From an uncultured bacterium (GTDB lineage: Bacteria > Planctomycetota > UBA8742 > UBA2392), in the NCBI GenBank assembly GCA_938014885.1, contig CALLQI010000005.1:1-64000 (forward strand): 64,000 bases of DNA, given 5' to 3'. Position numbers and translations under genes: made by a program. This document shows positions 1 to 6,804 of the stretch, piece by piece. Numbering within the stretch: position 1 is the stretch's first letter; each line of letters opens with the position of its first letter. Under the pieces are notes generated by a model. It did no database searches. It was not told the origin of the DNA and saw only the letters and a program-made list of their open reading frames with translations.

Positions 1-481
1 TCTCCTACCCTTAGCGACAATGGCGCACAGGGAACGGCGCGAGATTCGAGATTCGTGTTTCGTGCTTCGGGCCAAAGCCGCTACCCAGGCGGGTTAGCAG
101 GCGCAAACATTTTTCAGAAATCCGGCAGAGCCCGGGCTGAAAGGGCAGGGACGTGCCACCCCAAAGCTACATCGCACAATCACAGCCCGCCGCGTGAGCG
201 GTGGAGGGTCCAGGACAGACACTCGAGCGCGCACACTGGTTCCTCCATCGCTGACGCGATGGGCTGTGATCGCGCGATGCGCGTCGCCGGCGAATCCCTA
301 ACGGCCGGCACGTTCACAGCAACAGCGGCCGATCTGGAGATCGGCCTTCCCTGTGCCGCCGGCGGTGGGTCGCGCGTGCCACGTGCAGGGATGCTGATGC
401 CACTGCCGACGCCTTGGACAGCTTGCGACAGGTGGACGACTCTTGGAGCAATGTGTAGCCTCTTGTGTGGAGGTATGTGTA
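1..481. other. Non-coding left edge with one palindromic repeat
   Basis: I see no convincing gene in this stretch. Several frames stay open but none carries a recognisable motif or a good ribosome site. It contains the palindromic dispersed repeat at 179-270, described separately. The last bases hold the ribosome binding site of vapB (GGAGG, about 8 bases before the ATG at 482). Confidence 0.6.
179..270. repeat. Palindromic dispersed repeat, copy 1
   Basis: The left arm begins ATCACAGCCC at 179 and runs to GGAGG near 207. The right arm begins CCTCC at 242 and ends GGGCTGTGAT at 270. The arms are imperfect inverted complements over about 30 bases, separated by about 35 bases. A second copy with the same arms and spacing lies at 41523-41613, after the MBL-fold gene. 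The size and shape suggest a REP-like or MITE-like element; no transposase is visible beside either copy. Confidence 0.75.
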
Positions 482-685
482 ATGGCTACGAACCTTGGAT
501 TGGACGACAAAGTCGTCGAGGAAGCCGTCGAGCTTGGCCGGCACAAGTCCAAGCGCGAGGCTGTGATGGCGGCGCTGCTCGAGTACATCAGGCGTCGACA
601 GCAGATGCGCATCTTCGAGCTTGAGGGCAAGATTGACTACGACCCGCGCTACGACCACCGGGCCTCTCGAAAGAAGAAGCGCTAA
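482..685 (+). CDS. vapB: VapB-type antitoxin
   Basis: This 67-residue protein resembles short VapB/DUF2191-type antitoxins. It has an N-terminal stretch reading NLGLDDKVVEEAVELG that would form a ribbon-helix-helix DNA-binding unit, a central KREAVMAALLEYIRRR helix, and a basic C-terminus that would wrap the toxin. It would repress its own operon and neutralise the PIN-domain toxin encoded next. The frame opens upstream at 443, but ATG 482 has GGAGG in front and fits family length. Its stop shares one base with the toxin start (TAATG), the usual coupling for such pairs. Confidence 0.82.
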   Translation: MATNLGLDDKVVEEAVELGRHKSKREAVMAALLEYIRRRQQMRIFELEGKIDYDPRYDHRASRKKKR

Positions 686-1125
686 TGCACGTCCTTGTGG
701 ATACGTGCGTCTGGTCGCTGCTCTTGCGGCGCAGGCCTGCGGCGCGACTTGACGCCTACGAACAACTGTTGACGCGTGAACTGCGCGAGTTGGGCGATGA
801 GGGTCGCATCTGCATGCTGGGCGTGATTCGGCAGGAACTCCTGACCGGAATTCACACGGCAGGACACTTCAAACAGGTCCGGGACAGACTGGCGCCTTTC
901 GAGGACTACAAACTGACTCCGGCGGTGCATGAGCGCGCGGCTGAAAACGCGAACTATTGCCGCAAACGTGGCGTCGAAACATACACAGTCGATATCCTGA
1001 TCTGTACCGTAGCGCAGGTCGAGTCCATGCCGATCTTCAGTACTGACCCCGACATCGCTCGCATAGCCAAGCTGCTTTCACTGAAACTGCATGGGCCGCG
1101 CGAGTTTCCGGCTGCCTCAACCTGA
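685..1125 (+). CDS. vapC: VapC-type PIN-domain toxin (ribonuclease)
   Basis: This 146-residue PIN-domain protein is the expected toxin partner of the gene before it. The N-terminus MHVLVDTCVWSLLLRR carries the first metal-binding Asp (residue 6). A middle acidic position lies in the GVIRQELLTG helix, and the C-terminal acidic cluster lies in VDILICTVAQ and FSTDPDIARIAK. PIN toxins of this class are Mg-dependent RNases that cut tRNA or rRNA when the antitoxin is degraded. The length is typical and no key acidic residue seems lost, so the toxin is probably functional. Translation is coupled to vapB through the TAATG overlap. Confidence 0.88.
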   Translation: MHVLVDTCVWSLLLRRRPAARLDAYEQLLTRELRELGDEGRICMLGVIRQELLTGIHTAGHFKQVRDRLAPFEDYKLTPAVHERAAENANYCRKRGVETYTVDILICTVAQVESMPIFSTDPDIARIAKLLSLKLHGPREFPAAST

Positions 1126-1143
1126 CGACGGTGCAGGAATCCC

Positions 1144-1896
1144 ATGAACCCAAACCTGGCACACAACACCTGGCCCCAGATCAAAGACGCGCTTGCGAGC
1201 GGGCGGCCTGTGGTTGCGATTCTTCCGCTGGGCGCCACGGAGGCCCACGGGCTGCATCTGCCCTTGAACACCGATGTCATCATCAGCGAAGGCATGGCCC
1301 AGTACGCCGTTCCTGCGCTCGATGAGGCCGGCATTGCCGCGTTCATACTGCCGACGCTGGCCTACGCGCCTGCCGAATACGCGGCCGCTTTCCCCGGCAC
1401 GGTTTCGATCAGCGCGGCCTCGGCCAAGGCGGTGATGCTCGACATCGCGCGCTCGCTGCACGGGCAGGGCTTCGCATGCCTGGCGCTGGCCAACAGCCAC
1501 TTTGACCCCGCCAACGTGGCCATGCTGCGCGAAGTCGCGGCCGAGATTGCCGGGCTGGGCATGAAGCTCGCGTTTCCGGATTTTACGCGCCGCAAGCTGG
1601 CGGCCACACTGACCGCTGAGTTCCAATCCGGCGCGTGCCACGCCGGACAGTTCGAAACCAGCCTAGTGATGGCCAGCCGGCCCGAACTGGTCGATGAGGC
1701 CGCCCGGATGCAAAGCGCCGACAACCCCGCCAGCCTGACCGAGGCCTTCACCAAGGGCGCGCGCACGTTTGCCGAGGCCGGGGGTCCGCAGGCCTATTTC
1801 GGCTACCCGCGCCAGGCCACGCCGGAAGAAGGCGTGACGACGTATGAAGCTCTTGCGGCCGCGCTGGTTGAGGCGATCCGGGGCGCGGTGGGGTAG
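1144..1896 (+). CDS. Creatininase-family amidohydrolase
   Basis: This 250-residue protein belongs to the creatininase/MftE family of metal-dependent amide hydrolases. The metal-binding signature is clear: LPLGATEAHGLHLPLNTD, with Glu33, His35 and Asp44 at positions corresponding to the creatininase ligands. The second signature, usually N-G-H-G-G-N, reads ANSHFDPAN here, so the His is kept and the glycines are not. Family members open creatinine, formamide or lactam-type substrates, and the real substrate cannot be read from sequence. AGGAA precedes ATG 1144. Nothing links it functionally to vapBC, 18 bases upstream. Confidence 0.8.
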   Translation: MNPNLAHNTWPQIKDALASGRPVVAILPLGATEAHGLHLPLNTDVIISEGMAQYAVPALDEAGIAAFILPTLAYAPAEYAAAFPGTVSISAASAKAVMLDIARSLHGQGFACLALANSHFDPANVAMLREVAAEIAGLGMKLAFPDFTRRKLAATLTAEFQSGACHAGQFETSLVMASRPELVDEAARMQSADNPASLTEAFTKGARTFAEAGGPQAYFGYPRQATPEEGVTTYEALAAALVEAIRGAVG

Positions 1897-1899
1897 GTC

Positions 1900-1975
1900 A
1901 AGGTCAATCGGTTGACGGTTCACAGTTGACGGTCAAAGCGGGCAAGCCCTTACCGTCAACTGGCGACCGTAGACC
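1900..1975. repeat. GTTGACGGT-type intergenic inverted repeat
   Basis: The words GTTGACGGT, AGTTGACGGT and ACCGTCAACT recur here. A perfect 10-base inverted pair lies at 1924-1933 and 1952-1961, followed by a looser ACCGTAGACCGTCGACT tract. The same vocabulary reappears at 35941-36015 before the spoVR gene. It probably belongs to a dispersed non-coding repeat family. It may also act as a transcript end for the creatininase gene, although no clear T-run follows. Confidence 0.55.
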
Positions 1976-2042
1976 GTCGACTGGGACAGTTACCCACCGA
2001 TCCGCGCGCAAAGCATCCACAGTTGCCAGTTTCACGTAGAGA

Positions 2043-2099
2043 CAATAAACGCAGTTATTGAGGTTGCATTTACAGACAATTGAAACCTAAAGTATTCCT
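2043..2099 (+). promoter_or_regulatory. Putative leaderless promoter with palindromic operator
   Basis: TTGCAT at 2064-2069 and TAAAGT at 2088-2093, 18 bases apart, fit a sigma-70 type promoter whose start would fall on or next to the ATG at 2100. No Shine-Dalgarno sequence lies before that ATG, which agrees with a leaderless transcript. The inverted pair CAATAA/TTATTG (2043-2060) and the pair AGGTT/AACCT (2061-2088) surround the promoter and could bind the MarR-family regulator encoded at 3289. This is inference from sequence alone. Confidence 0.4.
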
Positions 2100-2867
2100 A
2101 TGGTGCGCACTGTTATCGTAACCGGGGCATCGAAGGGTATCGGCCGCGTGGTCGCGCTGGAATTGGCGCGGCGGGGCTATGGGCTGATGCTGGTTGCACG
2201 AACCGAGGTCGCACTGCTGGCCACGAAAGAGGCCTGCGAGGCGCTGGGGGCCAAGACCGCAGCCTGTGTGCTGGACATTACCCGTACTGACGCCGGGCCC
2301 GTGCTTCGCGATGCCACCCTGGATTCATTCGGCCTGCCATGGGGGCTCGTGAACAATGCCGGCATGGCGGAAAGCGCGCCGCTGGCAAAGTCGGACGATG
2401 AACTGCTGAAGCGCCACCTTGAGCTGAACTTCTTTGCCCCAATGCGCCTGATGCGCGCCATCGTGCCGCGCATGGTTGAGAACAAAGGCGGCCGCGTGGT
2501 GAACGTGTGCAGCACGGCGGCCCTCAGCGGCTACCCGTACGTCAGCGCCTACGCGGCCAGCAAGCACGCGTTGCTGGGCGCGACCCGCAGCCTCGCGCGC
2601 GAGTACGCGCGGCAAGGCGTGACGTTCAACGCGGTGTGCCCGGGCTATGTGGAGACCGAGATGTTCGCGGGCACGATTGCAAACATTGCGGAAAAAACCG
2701 GGCTGGATGAAGTGCTGGCGCGCGAGAAGCTCGAGAAACTCAGCCCGCAGAACCGCGTGTTCCAGCCGGCCGAGGTCGCGACTGCAATCGCCTTCCTGCT
2801 TGAGGACGCAAGCCACGGCATCAACGGCCAGGCCATCAGCATCGACGGTGGGGAGATCGAACATTGA
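2100..2867 (+). CDS. SDR-family NAD(P)-dependent oxidoreductase
   Basis: This 255-residue classical short-chain dehydrogenase has the cofactor motif TGASKGIG at residues 8-15, the NNAG motif, and the catalytic Tyr-x-x-x-Lys as YAASK near residue 153. The C-terminus ISIDGGEIEH is typical of FabG-like members. In this setting it would oxidise a 3-hydroxyacyl-CoA or reduce a related ketone in the CoA pathway encoded downstream. It leads a run of overlapping genes, and its stop overlaps the TTG start of the Rid gene. No ribosome site precedes ATG 2100; see the promoter entry. Confidence 0.85.
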   Translation: MVRTVIVTGASKGIGRVVALELARRGYGLMLVARTEVALLATKEACEALGAKTAACVLDITRTDAGPVLRDATLDSFGLPWGLVNNAGMAESAPLAKSDDELLKRHLELNFFAPMRLMRAIVPRMVENKGGRVVNVCSTAALSGYPYVSAYAASKHALLGATRSLAREYARQGVTFNAVCPGYVETEMFAGTIANIAEKTGLDEVLAREKLEKLSPQNRVFQPAEVATAIAFLLEDASHGINGQAISIDGGEIEH

Positions 2868-3274
2868 ACACGCCTGAGTTCATCCTGCCGCCGGGCTGGA
2901 AGCGCCCCAAGGGATACAGCAACGCTGTGGTGCTGCCGCGCGGCCGCGAGTTGTTCGTTGCCGGAATGGTGGGCTGGGATGTGAACGAGAAGCTGGTGCC
3001 GGGCGGGTTTGTCGCGCAGTTTGCGCAGGCATTGCGGAACATCCGCTATTGTGTAGAGGCCGCGGGCAGCAAGGTCGAATACCTCGGGCGCGTGAACATC
3101 TACGTGACCGACAAGTCGCTGTACGCGGGCAATCTGAAAGCCGTGGGCGAGACGTGGCGCGAAGTGATGGGGCGTCATTACCCCGCCATGGCGCTGCTGG
3201 AAGTGAAGGGTCTGCTGGAGCCCGGCGCGCTGGTTGAGGTTGAAGCCACGGGCGTCGTGCCGGATCAGGTTTGA
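2864..3274 (+). CDS. Rid-family (YjgF/YER057c/UK114) protein
   Basis: This 136-residue protein has the Rid trimer fold signature: FVAGMVGWD near the N-terminus, a central helix with FAQALRNIRYCVEAAGSKVEYLGRVNIY, and the C-terminal PGALVEVEATGVV strand. RidA proteins hydrolyse reactive enamines and imines to ketone plus ammonia. The conserved RidA arginine (Arg105 in E. coli), expected just before PGALVEVEA, appears replaced within KGLLEP, so this may be one of the Rid groups lacking deaminase activity. It starts with TTG, overlapping the SDR stop by four bases, and is therefore translated as part of the catabolic operon. Confidence 0.85.
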   Translation: MNTPEFILPPGWKRPKGYSNAVVLPRGRELFVAGMVGWDVNEKLVPGGFVAQFAQALRNIRYCVEAAGSKVEYLGRVNIYVTDKSLYAGNLKAVGETWREVMGRHYPAMALLEVKGLLEPGALVEVEATGVVPDQV

Positions 3275-3288
3275 ATTCAGGGGGCGTC

Positions 3289-3783
3289 ATGACGAATCCT
3301 GCCAAGTTCACATCAACGATCAGCCAGACGCTCAGCGCCTCAGAGCGCGCTCGCGTGGGCCTGTGGCTGCGCATCGCGCGCGTTTACAACCTCGCCATGC
3401 GCGACCTGCGCGCCAGCCTTCGCGATGAATGCACCATGCCGCAGTTCGACGTGCTGGCACAGTTGAACCGCGCGCCGGAAGGCCTCACGTTCAGCGCGTT
3501 GTCCGAGCGCCTGCTAGTGACGGCCGGCAACCTGACCGGCATCGTCGATCGGCTTGAGAAGCAGGGTCTGGCCAAGCGAGAAACCAACCCGCGCGACCGC
3601 CGCCAGATCTTCATCCGCCTGACCGACAAGGGCCACGAGTACTGCAACAAGGTCATCCCGCAACATGAGGCCGAAATCGTGCGCGTGTTCGCCGGAATTT
3701 CCGAAAACACGGTGCTGAACCTGCGCGCTGACCTTGACGCGCTGGCCGCCGCCCTTGACCGCAACCCGCAGCCGAAAGCCTGA
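3289..3783 (+). CDS. MarR-family transcriptional regulator
   Basis: This 164-residue protein has the MarR winged-helix layout: an N-terminal dimer helix, recognition region LTFSALSERLLVTAGNLTGIVDRLEKQGLAKRE, and the wing NPRDRRQIFIRLTDKGHE. Such regulators usually repress neighbouring genes and are released by an aromatic acid or its CoA thioester. Its position inside the putative CoA-thioester pathway suggests it senses that pathway's ligand. The palindromes at 2043-2088 are candidate operators. The frame opens at TTG 3271, overlapping the Rid stop, but ATG 3289 has GGGGG upstream and matches family length, so I chose it. Confidence 0.87.
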   Translation: MTNPAKFTSTISQTLSASERARVGLWLRIARVYNLAMRDLRASLRDECTMPQFDVLAQLNRAPEGLTFSALSERLLVTAGNLTGIVDRLEKQGLAKRETNPRDRRQIFIRLTDKGHEYCNKVIPQHEAEIVRVFAGISENTVLNLRADLDALAAALDRNPQPKA

Positions 3784-3790
3784 GGAGCCG

Positions 3791-4579
3791 ATGACACCCA
3801 AGTCATTCCTGTACGCCGAAACGGGCGGAGTCGGCACCATCACCCTGAACCGGCCCGATCGCTACAACGCGCTCACGTTTGAGGTGTACGCGGAACTCGC
3901 GGCGTTCTTCAAGCACTTGAACGAGCGCGAGTCATGCCGCGTGGTCGTGATCACCGGCGCGGGCAAGGCGTTCTGCAGCGGCGGCGATGTCGAAGAAATT
4001 ATCGGCGAGTTGTTCGCGCGCGACATGCAGGGGCTGCTCGAGTTCACGCGCATGACTTGCGACCTGATTCGCGCCATGCGCAACCTGCGCAAGCCGATCA
4101 TCGGCGCGCTTAATGGTGTCGTGTGCGGCGCCGGGGCCGCGATTGCGACTGCCTGCGACCTGCGCATCGCCAGCCCGTTTGCCAAGTGCGCGTTCCTGTT
4201 CACGAAGGTCGGCCTCAGCGGTGCTGACATGGGTGCCTGCTTCCTGTTGCCGCGCATTGTGGGCATCACCAAGGCGACCGAGCTGCTCATGGGCGGCGAG
4301 TTCATCAGTGCCGACGAGGCCCACCGCATCGGCCTGTACAACGAAATCGTCGCCGCAGACGTGCTGGCTGCACGCGCATCGGAGTGGGCAAGCAAGCTCG
4401 CTGCCGGGCCACAGTTCGGCCTGATGATGACCAAGGAGCTGCTGAACCGTGCCATGAGCTTCGACCTGGAAACCGCGCTGGAAGCCGAAGCGCAGGCACA
4501 GGCGATCTGCATGCAGCACCCGGACTTCCGCGAAAGCTACGACGCGTGGACTGAGAAACGCGAACCCAAGTTCAAGTAG
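3791..4579 (+). CDS. Enoyl-CoA hydratase/isomerase-family protein
   Basis: This 262-residue crotonase-fold protein carries the oxyanion-hole segments ITGAGKAFCSGGDVEE and NGVVCGAGAAIATACDLR, and a conserved region ending LFTKVGLSGADMGACFLLPRIVG. It would hydrate or open an unsaturated acyl-CoA. From memory, the DMGACFLLPR and EAEAQAQAICM segments resemble hydratases encoded beside salicylyl-CoA and 2-aminobenzoyl-CoA hydroxylases; that resemblance should be checked. GAGGAG precedes ATG 3791. It sits directly between the MarR gene and the acyl-CoA dehydrogenase gene. Confidence 0.88.
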   Translation: MTPKSFLYAETGGVGTITLNRPDRYNALTFEVYAELAAFFKHLNERESCRVVVITGAGKAFCSGGDVEEIIGELFARDMQGLLEFTRMTCDLIRAMRNLRKPIIGALNGVVCGAGAAIATACDLRIASPFAKCAFLFTKVGLSGADMGACFLLPRIVGITKATELLMGGEFISADEAHRIGLYNEIVAADVLAARASEWASKLAAGPQFGLMMTKELLNRAMSFDLETALEAEAQAQAICMQHPDFRESYDAWTEKREPKFK

Positions 4580-4602
4580 TACGCATTCAACCGGCAGGCA
4601 CG

Positions 4603-5730
4603 ATGCACAGCATGCTCCAGTTGCCATTCTTCACCGACGCGGACCGTGAACTGGTCCGCGAGCTGGACGCCCGTTGCACCGCGCACACTTGGCCCGACCC
4701 CGAACACGGCAACGATGCGGCCGCCTTGCTGGCCTCACTGAAGCAGCTGGGCCAGTGGGGGGTCCTGAAACACACCGTGGCCGAGCCATGGATGCTGATG
4801 CCCAACGTGCTGGCGCGTGAAGTGCTGGCTTATCACAGCGGCATCGCCGATCTCGCCTACGTGATGCAGGCACTGGGCAGTATCGCCATCGGCCTCATGG
4901 GCAGCGACGCATTGAAGCGCGAATTGCTGCCAAAGGTCGCCAGCGGCGAGGCCTGCATGGCCTTTGCGTTGACAGAGCCCGAAGCCGGCAGCGATGTGGC
5001 GGCCTTGACCTGTCAAGCCACCCGCGACGGTGAGCATTACGTCGTCAGCGGCCTGAAACACCTGATCAGCAACGCGGGCGTTGCCACGCACTACACGCTG
5101 TTCGCGCGCACCGGCGAAGGCCGCAAAGGCATCAGCGCCTTTGTCGTGGAGGCAACCACGCCGGGCCTTTCCGTTGAGCCCCAGCGGCCGACGTCGCCCC
5201 ACCCACTTGGGCGTGTGATCTTCAGCAATGCGCGGGTGCCTGCCGCCAATCGCCTTGGCTTGGAAGGTGACGGGCTGAAGCTTGCGTTAATGACGCTGGA
5301 ACGCTGCCGCACGACCGTGGCCGCCGCGGCAAGTGGTTTCGCGCGGCGTGCGTTCACGGAAGCGCTGGCCCATTGCCGGCAGCGTCGCATGTTCGGCAGC
5401 ACGCTGGCTGAGCAGCCGATCGCGCAGGGCATCCTGGCCGAGATGATTGCGCGGCTGGATGCTTCGCGACTGTTGACGTACCGGGCTGCATGGCAGTTTG
5501 ACCAGGGTTCGCAGCGCCAGCCGCTTGAGGTCGCGACTGCCAAGTGGCAAGCCACCGAGAACGCCCAGTGGATCATCGACAAGGCGCTGCAGCTTGCGGG
5601 CGGGCTGGGTGCTTTACACGGCAGCATCTTTGAACGACTGTACCGCGACATCAGGCCGCTGCGGATTTATGAAGGTGCCAGCGAGGTGCAGCAACTGGTG
5701 ATCGCGCGCGCATTGCTGGAGACACCATGA
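4603..5730 (+). CDS. Acyl-CoA dehydrogenase
   Basis: This 375-residue protein has the full acyl-CoA dehydrogenase layout. An N-terminal helical domain is followed by the FAD/substrate beta domain with FALTEPEAGSDVAALTCQA and a C-terminal four-helix domain with RRMFGSTLAEQPIAQ, ALQLAGGLGALHG and RDIRPLRIYEGASEVQQLVIAR. The catalytic base of this subfamily is normally the Glu in YEGASE, which is present. It would introduce a double bond into a CoA thioester, passing electrons to ETF. The stop overlaps the ferredoxin start by four bases (ATGA). Confidence 0.9.
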   Translation: MHSMLQLPFFTDADRELVRELDARCTAHTWPDPEHGNDAAALLASLKQLGQWGVLKHTVAEPWMLMPNVLAREVLAYHSGIADLAYVMQALGSIAIGLMGSDALKRELLPKVASGEACMAFALTEPEAGSDVAALTCQATRDGEHYVVSGLKHLISNAGVATHYTLFARTGEGRKGISAFVVEATTPGLSVEPQRPTSPHPLGRVIFSNARVPAANRLGLEGDGLKLALMTLERCRTTVAAAASGFARRAFTEALAHCRQRRMFGSTLAEQPIAQGILAEMIARLDASRLLTYRAAWQFDQGSQRQPLEVATAKWQATENAQWIIDKALQLAGGLGALHGSIFERLYRDIRPLRIYEGASEVQQLVIARALLETP

Positions 5731-6107
5731 CTGAGCCGGCCAGAAAACATCCGCCCTACGAGCGCCACGTGTTCATCTGCATGAACGAGCGCCCCGAAGG
5801 CCACCCGCGCGGCGACTGCACGAAGCGCGGGGGGCAGGCGGTGCTCGATCGCTTCAAGGAACTCGTGGACCAGCACAAGCTGAAGCCGCGCATCCGCGCG
5901 CAAAAATCCGGCTGCCTTGACACCTGTGAGCTGGGCGTCAGCGTCGTCGTGTACCCTGAGGCCGTGTGGTACGCGCGCGTCACCGCTGCCGACGTGCAGG
6001 AAATCGTGGAAAGCCATCTGGTGCAGGGCGTACCCGTGGAGCGCCTGCGTATGCACCCTTCAAGGCCGCGGGATTCCGGCCAAGTGGGACCAATCGGAAA
6101 TGCCTGA
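5727..6107 (+). CDS. Thioredoxin-fold [2Fe-2S] ferredoxin
   Basis: This 126-residue protein belongs to the thioredoxin-like [2Fe-2S] ferredoxin group. Four cysteines at residues 18 (FICMNE), 31 (GDCTK), 63 and 67 (GCLDTCE) are in the expected spacing to hold the cluster. It probably transfers electrons within the encoded pathway, perhaps to or from the OYE-family reductase two genes downstream. The start overlaps the dehydrogenase stop, and the end overlaps the next gene by eight bases, so these genes are very likely cotranscribed. Confidence 0.83.
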   Translation: MTEPARKHPPYERHVFICMNERPEGHPRGDCTKRGGQAVLDRFKELVDQHKLKPRIRAQKSGCLDTCELGVSVVVYPEAVWYARVTAADVQEIVESHLVQGVPVERLRMHPSRPRDSGQVGPIGNA

Positions 6108-6804
6108 CACCAAGACGAACACCAAGTCCAGCACCGAGCACTGGTACGCGATCTACGTGGGGGCAGGGCCCGCAGCGCAGCACCAGGGGAGCCTGCGCGT
6201 GCAGATCAAGCGCGACGGCGGCAGCCGCAAGATCACGCAGGAAGTGATGATCCGCGGCATCGGCCCAGAAGGCGCGGATTACAAGGCCAAAAGCGTGCTG
6301 TCACTCAAGCGCACCGGCGGGCGGCTTGTGCCCGTCGAGTACAGCTTCAAGGACAACAGCCACGATTGCGACGTGGAGTTCGCCAACGGCCGCCTGAATG
6401 CCAGCGGCGACGCTTCGGGCCACGACGGCGAGCCCTACCCGGACGACATCATGCCGAGCTACGGCCTGTTTGCGCTGGCCGGCACTATCTTTGACCAGGC
6501 CGAAGCCAGTATCAGCGTGGCGGTCCTGCATGAAGGCAGCACCGAGGTGGGTCACAGCGGCGCCAAGCTGCTCGCCACAGGCCCGGCCACGAGCACGCCC
6601 TTTGGCAGCACCGTCCCCCTATGGGGTGTGGACTGGTTAGGCGCTGAAGGAAACCGCGTTCAGTCGTTCTACTTCGATGCTGAAGGAACGCTGATGCAGG
6701 CCGACTGGGGCGGCAGCAAGGCGCGCCTCGTTGAGTCTAAAGAAGCAGCCGCGCCCCCGCGTCGCACCGGGCGTTCCGGCCGCAGCAAAAAGGTCACGGC
6801 ATGA
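6100..6804 (+). CDS. Conserved-looking protein of unknown function
   Basis: I do not recognise this 234-residue protein. It has no signal peptide or membrane segment. The middle is rich in alternating beta-type sequence (SLRVQIKRDGGSRKI, RLVPVEYSFKDNSHD, VQSFYFDAEGTLMQAD), reminiscent of proteins that compare two polar ligands, and the C-terminus is basic and proline-rich (PPRRTGRSGRSKK). ATG 6100 is chosen because it overlaps the ferredoxin stop by eight bases and the upstream frame is out of character. Its stop overlaps the next start by four bases, placing it inside the catabolic operon between ferredoxin and reductase. Confidence 0.7.
   Translation: MPDTKTNTKSSTEHWYAIYVGAGPAAQHQGSLRVQIKRDGGSRKITQEVMIRGIGPEGADYKAKSVLSLKRTGGRLVPVEYSFKDNSHDCDVEFANGRLNASGDASGHDGEPYPDDIMPSYGLFALAGTIFDQAEASISVAVLHEGSTEVGHSGAKLLATGPATSTPFGSTVPLWGVDWLGAEGNRVQSFYFDAEGTLMQADWGGSKARLVESKEAAAPPRRTGRSGRSKKVTA

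Noticed and set aside
55..624. Plus-strand open frame at the left edge
   Set aside because: It overlaps the palindromic repeat and vapB in another frame and shows no motif or ribosome site.
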